A stretch of DNA of 64,000 nucleotides from Geodermatophilus sp. DSM 44513 (GTDB taxonomy: Bacteria > Actinomycetota > Actinomycetes > Mycobacteriales > Geodermatophilaceae): assembly GCF_032460525.1 (NCBI RefSeq), contig NZ_CP135963.1, forward strand, positions 1,674,001 to 1,738,000, read 5' to 3'. Below are positions 25,341 to 33,571 of this stretch, piece by piece (the first letter of the stretch is position 1; every line of letters begins with the position of its first letter). Both the position numbers and the translations under genes were made by a program. The notes beneath the pieces were generated by a model. That model worked only from the letters and a program-made list of their open reading frames with translations. It had not been told where the DNA came from and searched no databases.

Positions 25341-27611
25341 CTAGGACCGGAGGGACCGGGACGGCGTGCGCAGCCAGGTGAGGAAGGCGTCGACCGACAT
25401 CGGCCGGGCGATGGCGTGGCCCTGCGCGGTGTCACAGCCGAGCGCGGCGAGGACGGCGGCGGTGTCGGCGTCCTCGACGCCCTCGGCGGTGAGCGTGAGA
25501 CCGAGCTCGTGGGCGAGTGCCACGGTGTGCCGGACGATCGCCGCCGCCCGCCGGTCGCGGCCGACGTCGAGGGTGAGGCTGCGGTCGAGCTTGAGCTCGT
25601 CGGCGGGCAGGTGCCGCAGGTAGGCCAGCGAGCTGTAGCCGGTGCCGTAGTCGTCGATCGCCGTCCGGACCCCGAGCCGGCGCAGCTGACCGAGCACGAC
25701 CCGACCGCGCTCCGGGTCGGCCATGAGGGTGTCCTCGACCAGCTCCAGGGTCAGCGCGCCGGCCGGGAGCCCGTGGCGGTCCAGGGCCCGGGTCACCCGG
25801 GCGGGCAGGTCGAGGTCGGTGACGTCGGCCACCGACAGGTTGACGGAGACCGGCACGGCGCGCTGCGGCCACCACCGGGCGGTCGCGGCCAGCGCGAGCT
25901 CGAGGACGGCGTCCCCCAGCGGGCGCAGCAGCCCGGCCTGCTCCGCGGCGGGCAGCAGGGCGGCGGGGGACAGCAGCCCGCGGGTGGGGTGCTGCCAACG
26001 GACCAGTGCCTCGACGCCGGTGACGCGGCCGTCCCCGAGGTCGACCTGCGGCTGCAGGTGGACGGCGAGCTGGCCGCCGCCGTCCAGCGCCGTGCGCAGC
26101 TCCTCCATGGTGTGCAGCCGGTCGCGGGAGCCACCGTGCGGTTCGGGCACGTAGGTCCGCACCCCCTCCCGGCCGGACTTGGCCGCGTACATGGCCACGT
26201 CGGCGCAGCGCAGCAGCTCCTGCACCGTCGCGGCGGGGACGGGGGCGGTGGCGACGCCGATGCTGACGCCCACGTGCAGACGGGTGCCCTCCACGGTGAA
26301 CGGCTGCTGCAGCAGCTCCCGCAGCCGCGTGGCCAGCGCCTGCGACTGGACCAGGCCGGCGCCGGGCAGCAGGACGGCGAACTCGTCACCGCCCAGCCGG
26401 GCGAGCGTGTCGCAGGTGCGCAGGGCGCCGCGCAACCGGGGGCCGACCTGGCGCAGCAGACCGTCACCGGCGTGGTGTCCGAGGCTGTCGTTGACCTCCT
26501 TGAAGCCGTCGAGGTCCAGCAGCAGCAGGGCGGCCGGTCGGCCGGCCGTGGCGGCGGCGAGCTCCCGGCCGGCCTGCTCCAGCAGGGCCCGCCGGTTGGG
26601 CAGGCCGGTCAGCTCGTCGGTCCGGGCCTGGTGGCGGACCTCGTGGAAGGCACGGACCTCGCGGAAGGTGATGGCGGTGCGGGCCAGCGCGGCGAGGACG
26701 CAGCCGATGGCGCACCACGCGGCGACCGGGGCGAACGTCGTCCGCCAGCCGGCGGCGAGCACGAGCAGGCTGGCCAGCACGCAGACCAGTGGGACGGCCA
26801 TCACCTGCCAGCCGACGCGGGTGGCGAGGCTGCTGTCGGGCAGCTCACGGTGCACGGGCCGGCCCAGGTGCGCGGCCCCGGCCATGAGGACCACCCCGGT
26901 CAGCCAGGTCAGGTCCAGCGGCCCGCCCTCCGCGTAGTCGCCGTGGGTGGCCAGGTTGAGGAAGACGATGTCACCGGCCAGGGTGACCAGGACCCCGGCC
27001 GCGAGCAGGGAGATGGTGAGGTCCCGCCGCAGTCCGAGGATGGAACCGAGGGCGACGAGCACGGCCAGGAGCAGGACGTCGGCCATCGGGTAGGCCAGGC
27101 TGGTCAGCGCGGCGGCCGGGTCGCCCTCAGTCCCCTCCAGGGCCGGGCTGAGCAGGACGCTGAGGGCGACGGCGCCGCCCCCGAGGGCGCCGATGACGCC
27201 GTCGAGCCACATGCTCGGGTGGAACCGCGGCACCCGCACCCGGATCAGCGTGAGGAGGGCGACGTACAGGGGCAGGTAGTAGGCGAGGTAGAACGCGTCG
27301 GCCACGGAGGGGAAGGGCTCCGGGTCGAGGCCGGCCACGACGAGGCTGTAGACGAGGTTGCCCGCGGTGCCCAGCACCAGGGCGAGGGACAACGCCACCC
27401 AGGCCGTTCGCTCGGTCGGCGACCGGCGTGCCGCGCCGAGGCAGACGATCGCCGTCCCCAGGTACACGGCGTTGTAGAGCACCAGGTCGTACCAGGCTCC
27501 CCACGCCGCGCCGTCGGGCCGTCCGGCCACGCCGGTCGTGAAGAGGGCCAGCGCCACCAGCGGGACCGCGAGCGCGCGGCGGGACGGGGCGGCCGGCAGG
27601 GTGGGTGGCAC
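25341..27611 (-). CDS. Membrane GGDEF-EAL protein (cyclic di-GMP turnover)
   Basis: 756 residues. About ten N-terminal membrane helices (residues 10-330) resembling a MHYT/MASE-like sensor of unassigned type, then GGDEF with intact RLGGDEFAVLL (diguanylate cyclase active site) near residue 410, then EAL with TGVEALVRWQHP, LELVEDTLM, IDDYGTGYSSLAYL, ELKLDRSL and LTAEGVED. Both catalytic sets look complete, so synthesis and hydrolysis of cyclic di-GMP are each possible. No RxxD inhibitory site is evident ahead of GGDEF. The GTG at 27611 follows GAGGAGAG. Stands alone, divergent from leuS; signal unknown. Confidence 0.92.
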   Translation of the reverse strand: MPPTLPAAPSRRALAVPLVALALFTTGVAGRPDGAAWGAWYDLVLYNAVYLGTAIVCLGAARRSPTERTAWVALSLALVLGTAGNLVYSLVVAGLDPEPFPSVADAFYLAYYLPLYVALLTLIRVRVPRFHPSMWLDGVIGALGGGAVALSVLLSPALEGTEGDPAAALTSLAYPMADVLLLAVLVALGSILGLRRDLTISLLAAGVLVTLAGDIVFLNLATHGDYAEGGPLDLTWLTGVVLMAGAAHLGRPVHRELPDSSLATRVGWQVMAVPLVCVLASLLVLAAGWRTTFAPVAAWCAIGCVLAALARTAITFREVRAFHEVRHQARTDELTGLPNRRALLEQAGRELAAATAGRPAALLLLDLDGFKEVNDSLGHHAGDGLLRQVGPRLRGALRTCDTLARLGGDEFAVLLPGAGLVQSQALATRLRELLQQPFTVEGTRLHVGVSIGVATAPVPAATVQELLRCADVAMYAAKSGREGVRTYVPEPHGGSRDRLHTMEELRTALDGGGQLAVHLQPQVDLGDGRVTGVEALVRWQHPTRGLLSPAALLPAAEQAGLLRPLGDAVLELALAATARWWPQRAVPVSVNLSVADVTDLDLPARVTRALDRHGLPAGALTLELVEDTLMADPERGRVVLGQLRRLGVRTAIDDYGTGYSSLAYLRHLPADELKLDRSLTLDVGRDRRAAAIVRHTVALAHELGLTLTAEGVEDADTAAVLAALGCDTAQGHAIARPMSVDAFLTWLRTPSRSLRS

Positions 27612-27704
27612 ACCCTCTCCTCGGCCGTCGTCCCCCCTGGCTGTATACCCACGGCGCCCGGGTGCCCCGGGTGGGTGAGATCGGGCCGGCCACCCGGCGC
27701 GCGG

Positions 27705-27710
27705 TAGGCT
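27705..27710 (+). promoter_or_regulatory. -10 box of the leuS leader transcript
   Basis: TAGGCT ends seven bases before the GTG of the leader peptide, so the transcript is predicted to start at or next to that GTG (leaderless leader peptide). No clear -35 is seen. Confidence 0.55.
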
Positions 27711-27717
27711 CGGTGGC

Positions 27718-27753
27718 GTGACCCAGCGGCTCCTCCTCGCGCGGCCGTGCTGA
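27718..27753 (+). CDS. Leucine leader peptide of leuS (11 residues)
   Basis: GTG start, peptide VTQRLLLARPC, TGA stop. Three consecutive CTC leucine codons lie at 27730-27738. It sits 100 bases upstream of leuS and directly ahead of a stem and an intrinsic terminator with a T tract, the layout of ribosome-mediated attenuators. A -10 box seven bases upstream predicts that the mRNA starts with this codon, so no ribosome-binding site is needed. Too short for standard gene finders. The combination of Leu run, stop inside the first stem and terminator immediately downstream makes chance unlikely. Confidence 0.75.
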   Translation: MTQRLLLARPC

Positions 27754-27778
27754 CCTGAGCCCCCTCTCGTCAGCACGG
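27745..27778 (+). promoter_or_regulatory. Attenuator stem 1
   Basis: CCGTGCTGAC (27745-27754) pairs perfectly with GTCAGCACGG (27769-27778). The stop codon of the leader lies in the first arm. The loop contains CCCCTC (27761-27766), which can instead pair with GAGGGG (27794-27799) of the terminator and so act as an antiterminator. A ribosome at the leader stop would cover this loop; one stalled on the Leu codons would leave it free. Confidence 0.65.
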
Positions 27779-27779
27779 T

Positions 27780-27805
27780 GACCCCTCCTGCGTGAGGGGT
27801 CTTTT
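27780..27805 (+). terminator. Attenuator terminator ahead of leuS
   Basis: GACCCCTC (27780-27787), loop CTGCGT, GAGGGGTC (27794-27801), then TTTT. An 8-bp stem with a T tract is rare in this GC-rich window and lies 47 bases before the leuS start, so it must act within the leuS leader. Confidence 0.8.
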
Positions 27806-27852
27806 GCTGTCCGCCGCCGGAACGAGCACCCCGAGGACCCAGGAGCGCGACG

Positions 27853-30756
27853 ATGAGCCAGACGGTCGACCAGCAGGACGTCGAGCAGGTCGCGGGGGAC
27901 GTGCCCCCGCACCGCTACACGCCCGGCCTGGCGCAGCAGATCGAGCTCACCTGGCAGGACCGGTGGGCCGCCGAGGGCACCTTCCACACGCCCAACCCCG
28001 TCGGGCGGCTGGCCGAGGGCTTCGAGCGGGTCGCCGACCGGCCCAAGTTCTTCGTGATGGACATGTTCCCGTACCCCTCGGGTGCCGGGCTGCACGTCGG
28101 GCACCCCCTGGGCTACCTGGGCACGGACGTCACCAGCCGGTTCCGCCGGATGGACGGCGACAACGTGCTGCACCCGATGGGCTACGACGCCTTCGGCCTG
28201 CCCGCCGAGCAGTACGCCGTCCAGACCGGGCAGCACCCGCGGGTCACCACCGAGGCGAACATCGCCGCCATCCGCGCCCAGCTGCGCCGGCTGGGCGTCG
28301 ACCACGACGACCGCCGCAGCTTCGCCACCATCGACCCGGGCTACTACCGGTGGACGCAGTGGATCTTCCTGCAGGTCTTCGGCTCCTGGTTCGACCAGCG
28401 CGCCGGCTGCGCCCGGCCGATCGCCGAGCTGGTCGCCGAGCTGGACGCCGGGACGCGGGAGCCGGACCCCGGCACGAACCCCGCCGGCCGGCCGTGGGCG
28501 CAGCTCCCCGACGTCGAGCGGCGCCGGGTCGTGGACGCGCACCGGCTGGCCTACCTGCACCAGGCGCCGGTCAACTGGTGCCCGGGCCTGGGCACGGTGC
28601 TGTCCAACGAGGAGGTCACGCCCGACGGGCGCTCCGAGCGCGGCAACTTCCCGGTGTTCCGGCGCCCCCTGACCCAGTGGATGATGCGGATCACCGCCTA
28701 CGCCGAGCGGCTGCTGACCGACCTGGACCGGCTGGACTGGTCGGACTCGCTGAAGCAAATGCAGCGCAACTGGATCGGCCGCTCGACCGGGGCGCGGATC
28801 AGGTTCGCCGCTGGTGCCGAGACGATCGAGGTGTTCACCACCCGGCCGGACACGCTGTTCGGGGCCACCTACGTGGTGCTGGCCCCGGAGCACCCGCTGG
28901 TCGAGGCGCTGACCGCGCCGGCGTGGCCGGACGGCGCCGACCCGCGCTGGACCGCCGGCGCGGCCACCCCCGCCGAGGCGGTGCGGGAGTACCAGCGGCA
29001 GGCCTCCCGGCGCTCGGAGCTGGACCGGCAGGACGCCGGCCGGGAGAAGACCGGCGTCTGGCTGGGCGTGACCGCGACCAACCCGGTGAACGGCCAGGAG
29101 CTGCCCGTCTTCATCGCCGACTACGTGCTGACCGGCTATGGCACCGGCGCGATCATGGCCGTGCCCGGGCAGGACGCCCGCGACTGGGAGTTCGCCGAGG
29201 TCTTCGGGCTGCCCATCGTGCGCACCGTGCAACCGCCCGCGGACTTCGACGGGAAGGCCTGGACCGGGCCCGGCCCGGCGGTCAACTCCGCCAACGACGA
29301 GCTGTCGCTGGACGGCCTGGACGTCGACGCCGCCAAGGCCGCGATCGTCGACTGGCTGGTCGCGCGCGGCTCCGGCGAGGCCACGACCACCTACAAGCTG
29401 CGCGACTGGCTGTTCAGCCGGCAGCGCTACTGGGGTGAGCCGTTCCCGATCGTGTACGCCGTCGACGGCGAGGACGCCGGCCTGCCGGTCGCCGTCCCGG
29501 ACGCGCTGCTGCCGGTGCTGCTGCCCGAGGTCGACGACTACTCGCCGAAGACCTTCGCCGACGACGACGCCGACTCGGTACCCGAGCCGCCGCTGTCGCG
29601 CGCCACCGAGTGGACGACCGTCGAGCTGGACCTGGGCGACGGCCCGCGGACCTACCGCCGGGAGACCAACACCATGCCCAACTGGGCGGGGTCGTGCTGG
29701 TACCACCTGCGCTACCTGGACCCCGGCGACGGCGAGCACATGGTCGACCCGGAGCTGGAGCGCTACTGGCTGGGCCCGCGCGGGGACGGCGACGTCGGCG
29801 GCGTGGACCTGTACGTCGGCGGCGTCGAGCACGCCGTGCTGCACCTGCTGTACGCCCGGTTCTGGCACAAGGTGCTGCACGACCTGGGGTACGTCTCCAG
29901 CGAGGAGCCGTTCCGCCGGCTGGTCAACCAGGGCTACATCTCCGCCTACGCCTACACCGACGAGCGCGGCTTCTACGTGCCCGCGGCCGAGGTCGTGGAG
30001 TCCGACGGGCGCTTCCTGTACCAGGGCCGGCCGGTCGACCGGGAGTACGGGAAGATCGGCAAGAGCCTGAAGAACATGGTCACGCCGGACGAGATGATCG
30101 GCGCCTACGGCGCGGACACCTTCCGCGTGTACGAGATGTCCACCGGCCCGCTGGACCAGTCGCGGCCGTGGGACACCAAGGCCGTCGTCGGCTCGCAGCG
30201 GCTGCTGCAGCGCATCTGGCGGGTCGTCGTCGACGAGCGGACCGGCGTGGTCCGGGCGACCGACGACGTGGAGCCCGGTGAGGCGACGCTGCGGGCGCTG
30301 CACCGCACCATCGCCGGCGTCCGCGACGGCTTCGACACGCTGCGGTTCAACATCGCGATCGCCCGGGTCACCGAGCTGACCAACCACCTGACCCAGACGT
30401 ACGGTGCCGACACCCCGGTGCCCCGGTCGGTGGCCGAGCCGCTGGTGCTGATGGTGGCGCCGCTGGCCCCGCACCTCGCCGAGGAGCTGTGGTCGCGGCT
30501 GGGTCACGAGCAGTCGCTGGCCTGGGCGCCGTTCCCCGTGGCCGACGAGCGCTGGCTGGTCGAGGACACCGTGCAGGTCGCCGTCCAGGTGAACGGCAAG
30601 GTGCGGGCGCAGGTCAGCGTCCCGGCGGACGCGGACGCGGTCGTCCTGGAGGCGGCCGCGCGGGCCGACGAGAAGGTGGCCGCGCAGTTGGACGGCAGGA
30701 CGGTCCGCCGGGTGGTCGCCGTCCCGGGCCGGCTGGTCAACTTCGTGGTCGGCTGA
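27853..30756 (+). CDS. leuS: Leucyl-tRNA synthetase
   Basis: Class I aminoacyl-tRNA synthetase charging tRNA-Leu. 967 residues, usual for actinobacterial LeuRS. HIGH-type motif [13 protein letters not shown] near residue 76, editing (CP1) domain with [21 protein letters not shown] (cited as [12 protein letters not shown]), zinc-domain region [13 protein letters not shown], and a KMSKS-type loop written KIGKSLKN, a form I recall from other actinobacteria. ATG at 27853 with AGGAG at 27841-27845. Controlled by the leader peptide and attenuator just upstream. It lies between lipA and lipB here, while in Mycobacterium leuS is elsewhere, so it appears to have moved into this block. Confidence 0.98.
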   Translation: MSQTVDQQDVEQVAGDVPPHRYTPGLAQQIELTWQDRWAAEGTFHTPNPVGRLAEGFERVADRPKFFVMDMFPYPSGAGLHVGHPLGYLGTDVTSRFRRMDGDNVLHPMGYDAFGLPAEQYAVQTGQHPRVTTEANIAAIRAQLRRLGVDHDDRRSFATIDPGYYRWTQWIFLQVFGSWFDQRAGCARPIAELVAELDAGTREPDPGTNPAGRPWAQLPDVERRRVVDAHRLAYLHQAPVNWCPGLGTVLSNEEVTPDGRSERGNFPVFRRPLTQWMMRITAYAERLLTDLDRLDWSDSLKQMQRNWIGRSTGARIRFAAGAETIEVFTTRPDTLFGATYVVLAPEHPLVEALTAPAWPDGADPRWTAGAATPAEAVREYQRQASRRSELDRQDAGREKTGVWLGVTATNPVNGQELPVFIADYVLTGYGTGAIMAVPGQDARDWEFAEVFGLPIVRTVQPPADFDGKAWTGPGPAVNSANDELSLDGLDVDAAKAAIVDWLVARGSGEATTTYKLRDWLFSRQRYWGEPFPIVYAVDGEDAGLPVAVPDALLPVLLPEVDDYSPKTFADDDADSVPEPPLSRATEWTTVELDLGDGPRTYRRETNTMPNWAGSCWYHLRYLDPGDGEHMVDPELERYWLGPRGDGDVGGVDLYVGGVEHAVLHLLYARFWHKVLHDLGYVSSEEPFRRLVNQGYISAYAYTDERGFYVPAAEVVESDGRFLYQGRPVDREYGKIGKSLKNMVTPDEMIGAYGADTFRVYEMSTGPLDQSRPWDTKAVVGSQRLLQRIWRVVVDERTGVVRATDDVEPGEATLRALHRTIAGVRDGFDTLRFNIAIARVTELTNHLTQTYGADTPVPRSVAEPLVLMVAPLAPHLAEELWSRLGHEQSLAWAPFPVADERWLVEDTVQVAVQVNGKVRAQVSVPADADAVVLEAAARADEKVAAQLDGRTVRRVVAVPGRLVNFVVG

Positions 30757-30759
30757 CCT

Positions 30760-30798
30760 GGAGTCGCTGGGTGACGGGAACCGTCACCCAGCGACTCC
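30760..30798. terminator. Bidirectional terminator between leuS and lipB
   Basis: A perfect 18-bp inverted repeat, GGAGTCGCTGGGTGACGG (30760-30777) and its complement (30781-30798), loop GAA, filling the 45-base space between the convergent stops. Confidence 0.92.
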
Positions 30799-30801
30799 GG
30801 A

Positions 30802-31449
30802 TCACCAGGTGAGCGCGGCGCGGACCGCCTTGTCGACCGGGTCGACCGCCTCGGCGACCGGGACGTCGCGGCCGAGCTCGGCCGACAGCGACGTCACGCC
30901 GGCGTCGGGGATGCCGCACGGGACGATCGCGCCGAACGCCGCGAGGTCGGGGTCGCAGTTGAGGGCGAAGCCGTGCATGGTCACGCCGCGGGCCACCCGG
31001 ATGCCGATCGCGGCGACCTTGCGCTCGGGCCTCCCGAGGCCGTCCGGGCCCGGTTCGTCGGCGGGCAGCCAGACGCCGCTGCGCCCCTCCACCCGCCCGG
31101 CCTCGACCCCGAAGCCGGCGCAGACCTCGATCAGGGCGCCCTCCAGGCGGCGGACGTAGGCGACGACGTCCACCGGGTCCGGCAGCGCCACGATGGGGTA
31201 GCCGACCAGCTGGCCGGGCCCGTGCCAGGTGATCTTCCCGCCGCGGTCGACGTCCACGACCGGCGTGCCGTCCTGCGGCCGCTCGTGGGCCGCGGTGCGC
31301 TTGCCGGCCGTGTAGACCGACGGGTGCTCCAGCAGCAGCAGCGTGTCCGGACCCTCCCCGGCGACCCGGGCCGCGTGCAGCGCCCGCTGGCGCTCCCAGG
31401 CCTCCTCGTAGGGGACCGTGCCCGCCCGGACGACCTCCAGCTCAGTCAC
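30802..31449 (-). CDS. lipB: Octanoyl-ACP:protein N-octanoyltransferase
   Basis: Transfers octanoyl groups from acyl carrier protein to lipoyl domains, the first step of lipoate synthesis. 215 residues. Signature [18 protein letters not shown], substrate-positioning Lys in KVAAIGIRV, and catalytic Cys in [13 protein letters not shown]. The GTG at 31449 is supported by TACGCT seven bases upstream (leaderless pattern). Products: octanoylated sucB-encoded enzyme and related proteins, then completed by lipA. Separated from lipA by 6.8 kb. Confidence 0.97.
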   Translation of the reverse strand: MTELEVVRAGTVPYEEAWERQRALHAARVAGEGPDTLLLLEHPSVYTAGKRTAAHERPQDGTPVVDVDRGGKITWHGPGQLVGYPIVALPDPVDVVAYVRRLEGALIEVCAGFGVEAGRVEGRSGVWLPADEPGPDGLGRPERKVAAIGIRVARGVTMHGFALNCDPDLAAFGAIVPCGIPDAGVTSLSAELGRDVPVAEAVDPVDKAVRAALTW

Positions 31450-31456
31450 GACGGCC

Positions 31457-31462
31457 AGCGTA
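31457..31462 (-). promoter_or_regulatory. -10 box of lipB
   Basis: TACGCT on the minus strand, seven bases before the GTG at 31449. Confidence 0.5.
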
Positions 31463-31471
31463 TGCCCCTCT

Positions 31472-32206
31472 TCAGCGCAGGCGCCGGGGTTCGATGCGGG
31501 TCTCCACCGCGGTGCCGTCCGGTCCGCGCTCGACGCGGTGGGCGGCCGCGTGCGGGCGGTCGGCGACGACCTCCACCAGCTCGGTGCCGCGGTACACCAG
31601 GCCCGCGCCGTCGTCGGTGGCGTGCCCGCCGGGCAGCGTGCCGTCGGCGACCAGCCGGTGGTAGAGCGGTCGGCGCTGCTCCTCGGAGTCGTGGTGGACG
31701 CCGTTCGACGTCGGGATCAGCCCCAGCCCGTTCGTGACGGGCCGCAGCTCCGGGCCGTAGGAGTCGGTGGTGCCGCCGACGTGCCAGCACAGCGACCCCG
31801 CGGACACGCCCCCGAGCACGACACCGGCCTCCCACACCTCCCGGAACACCTCGTCGAGGCCGTGCACCCGCCAGACCGCCAGCAGGTTGGCCACGCTGCC
31901 CCCGCCGACCCAGACCACGTCCTGGGCCAGCAGGTGGGCGCGCACGTCGGGCACCGTGGGCATCGGGAACAGGCTCAGGTGGGTGACCTGCACCCGGCTG
32001 CCGGCGAACGCGCCGTAGACGCCGGCCAGCCGCACCGGGTCGTCGCCGGTGGCGGTGCCGAGGTGGCACAGCCGCGGGCGCTCGGGCGCACCGGCGAGCT
32101 CGACGGCCAGGTCGAACACCGGACCGGGGGCCCAGTCGTGGGGGCCGCGCCGGCGGGAGTCGAAGCCGATGCTGGTGGCCAGGATGGTCGGGGCGGTCGC
32201 GGGCAT
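31472..32206 (-). CDS. Peptidase E-like (S51 family) protein
   Basis: 244 residues of the class I amidotransferase-like fold, closest to dipeptidase E/cyanophycinase (S51). The nucleophile elbow [11 protein letters not shown] holds the Ser expected for the family, preceded by the conserved [16 protein letters not shown]. Family members cleave Asp-X dipeptides or cyanophycin-type substrates; which applies is unknown. Its ATG lies inside the stop of the upstream FAD enzyme (TGATG at 32204-32208), so the two are co-translated. Cytoplasmic; no signal peptide. Confidence 0.85.
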   Translation of the reverse strand: MPATAPTILATSIGFDSRRRGPHDWAPGPVFDLAVELAGAPERPRLCHLGTATGDDPVRLAGVYGAFAGSRVQVTHLSLFPMPTVPDVRAHLLAQDVVWVGGGSVANLLAVWRVHGLDEVFREVWEAGVVLGGVSAGSLCWHVGGTTDSYGPELRPVTNGLGLIPTSNGVHHDSEEQRRPLYHRLVADGTLPGGHATDDGAGLVYRGTELVEVVADRPHAAAHRVERGPDGTAVETRIEPRRLR

Positions 32207-33453
32207 CAGGCGGCTCCGGTCGCGGTCGTCGGCCGCAGGGCGCGCAGGACCGCCGCGGCGGTGCGCCGGCCACTGGCCATGGCGCCTTGGATGGACGGGG
32301 TGTCGCGGTGGTCACCGCAGACGTAGAGACCCCCGCCGAGGTCCACCGGCCGGCGGTGCTGCAGCGGCGGCAGGGCGGCCGGTTGGGCGCCGGGGACGGT
32401 CACCGAGGTGAGGTGCTCCAGGTCGCCGGGGGCGACGCCGTGCAGCGCGGCCACCTCGCCGCGCACGTCGGCCTCCCGGGTCGGGGCCAGGCTGGAGCTC
32501 GCGACCAGCGCCCGCCCGTCGGGGCTGTAGGCGGGCTGGGCGTCGGTCAGCACGACGCTGTTCACCAGCCGCCCACCGGGCGTGCCCAGCACGATGAGCG
32601 GCTCCCCGGTCGGTGAGGCCGGCAGCACGTGCAGGTGGGTGGTCACCTGCCGCGGTGCGGAGCCGGTCACGGCCGGGACCAGCGCGGCGGCGGTGTCCGG
32701 GTCGGTGGCGACGACGACGGCGTCGGCCCGCACCGGGCCGGCGTCGGAGGTGACCCCGGTGCCGGTCACCGCGCCGACCCGCACCCCCAGGTGCACCCGC
32801 CTGTCACCCACCCGGTCGGCCAGTTGCTCGCCGATGCGCTGCATGCCCCGGGCCGGCAGCCCGATCGGCCCGCGGGCGAAGCTGCGCCAGAGCAGGTCCA
32901 GGTAGCGGCTGGAGGTCTCCAGCCGGTCCTCCAGCAGCACCCCGGCGAGGAACGGCCGGAAGAACCGGTCGATCGCCGCGTCGCCGACCCCGACCGACCG
33001 CAGCCGCTGCTCCGCGGTCGTCTCCGGCGCCCGCAGCAGCCGCCGCACCGGCGTCAGCGCCGCCCGGGCGGAGAACGCGGCGATGGCCGCCTTGCGGACC
33101 GGGGAGCCGATCGGGGCGCGCAGCGTGTCCAGGACCTGCGCCGGGCGGTGGCGCGGGTCGACCACCCGGTGGGCGCGCCCGTCGACCCGCACCACCGCGC
33201 CGGCCCAGAACCAGCCCAGGTCGAGCGCGGCCAGGTCGAGGTCGGCGACCCGGGGGTAGCCCACGTTGAGGACCTGGAAGCCGCGGTCGACCACGAACCC
33301 GTCGACGACCTCGGTGGCGACCCGTCCGCCGGCGTGGCGGGCGGCGTCGAGGACGTGCACGTCGCAGCCTGCGGCGGCCAGCCGCCAGGCCGCGGACAGC
33401 CCGGCCAGCCCGGCCCCGACGACCACGACCTCGGCACGGGCGGGCAGCGGCAT
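32206..33453 (-). CDS. NAD(P)/FAD-dependent oxidoreductase (amine-oxidase/phytoene-desaturase superfamily)
   Basis: 415 residues. N-terminal FAD site VVVVGAGLAGLSAAWRLAA, then DAARHAGGRVATEV; a C-terminal FAD-closing motif GGLYVCGDHRDTPSIQGAMASG is typical of the protoporphyrinogen-oxidase/amine-oxidase group (cited in part as YVCGDHRDTPSIQGA). The substrate is unknown; similar proteins are annotated only generically. ATG at 33453 with TAGGTT seven bases upstream. First gene of a two-gene unit with the S51 peptidase-like protein, divergent from a kinase gene. Confidence 0.8.
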   Translation of the reverse strand: MPLPARAEVVVVGAGLAGLSAAWRLAAAGCDVHVLDAARHAGGRVATEVVDGFVVDRGFQVLNVGYPRVADLDLAALDLGWFWAGAVVRVDGRAHRVVDPRHRPAQVLDTLRAPIGSPVRKAAIAAFSARAALTPVRRLLRAPETTAEQRLRSVGVGDAAIDRFFRPFLAGVLLEDRLETSSRYLDLLWRSFARGPIGLPARGMQRIGEQLADRVGDRRVHLGVRVGAVTGTGVTSDAGPVRADAVVVATDPDTAAALVPAVTGSAPRQVTTHLHVLPASPTGEPLIVLGTPGGRLVNSVVLTDAQPAYSPDGRALVASSSLAPTREADVRGEVAALHGVAPGDLEHLTSVTVPGAQPAALPPLQHRRPVDLGGGLYVCGDHRDTPSIQGAMASGRRTAAAVLRALRPTTATGAA

Positions 33454-33460
33454 GCCTGCG

Positions 33461-33466
33461 AACCTA
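33461..33466 (-). promoter_or_regulatory. -10 box of the FAD oxidoreductase gene
   Basis: TAGGTT on the minus strand, seven bases before the ATG at 33453; the divergent kinase gene has its own box 93 bases away. Confidence 0.5.
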
Positions 33467-33558
33467 TGCCGCCGGGCGCCGGCGCACGCGGCCAGGCCGG
33501 ATCCGTGGACGGTGCCGGCGCCTGTGGACAGCGCCCGCGGGGTGCCCGGCCGGCGGCC

Positions 33559-33564
33559 TACGGT
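33559..33564 (+). promoter_or_regulatory. -10 box of the kinase gene
   Basis: TACGGT ends seven bases before the ATG at 33572. Confidence 0.5.
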
Positions 33565-33571
33565 GCCCGCC

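Noticed and set aside
27612..27852. T-box riboswitch ahead of leuS
   Set aside because: No T-box antiterminator sequence (AGGGTGGNACCGCG type) or specifier loop is visible; a leader peptide with stems explains the region better.
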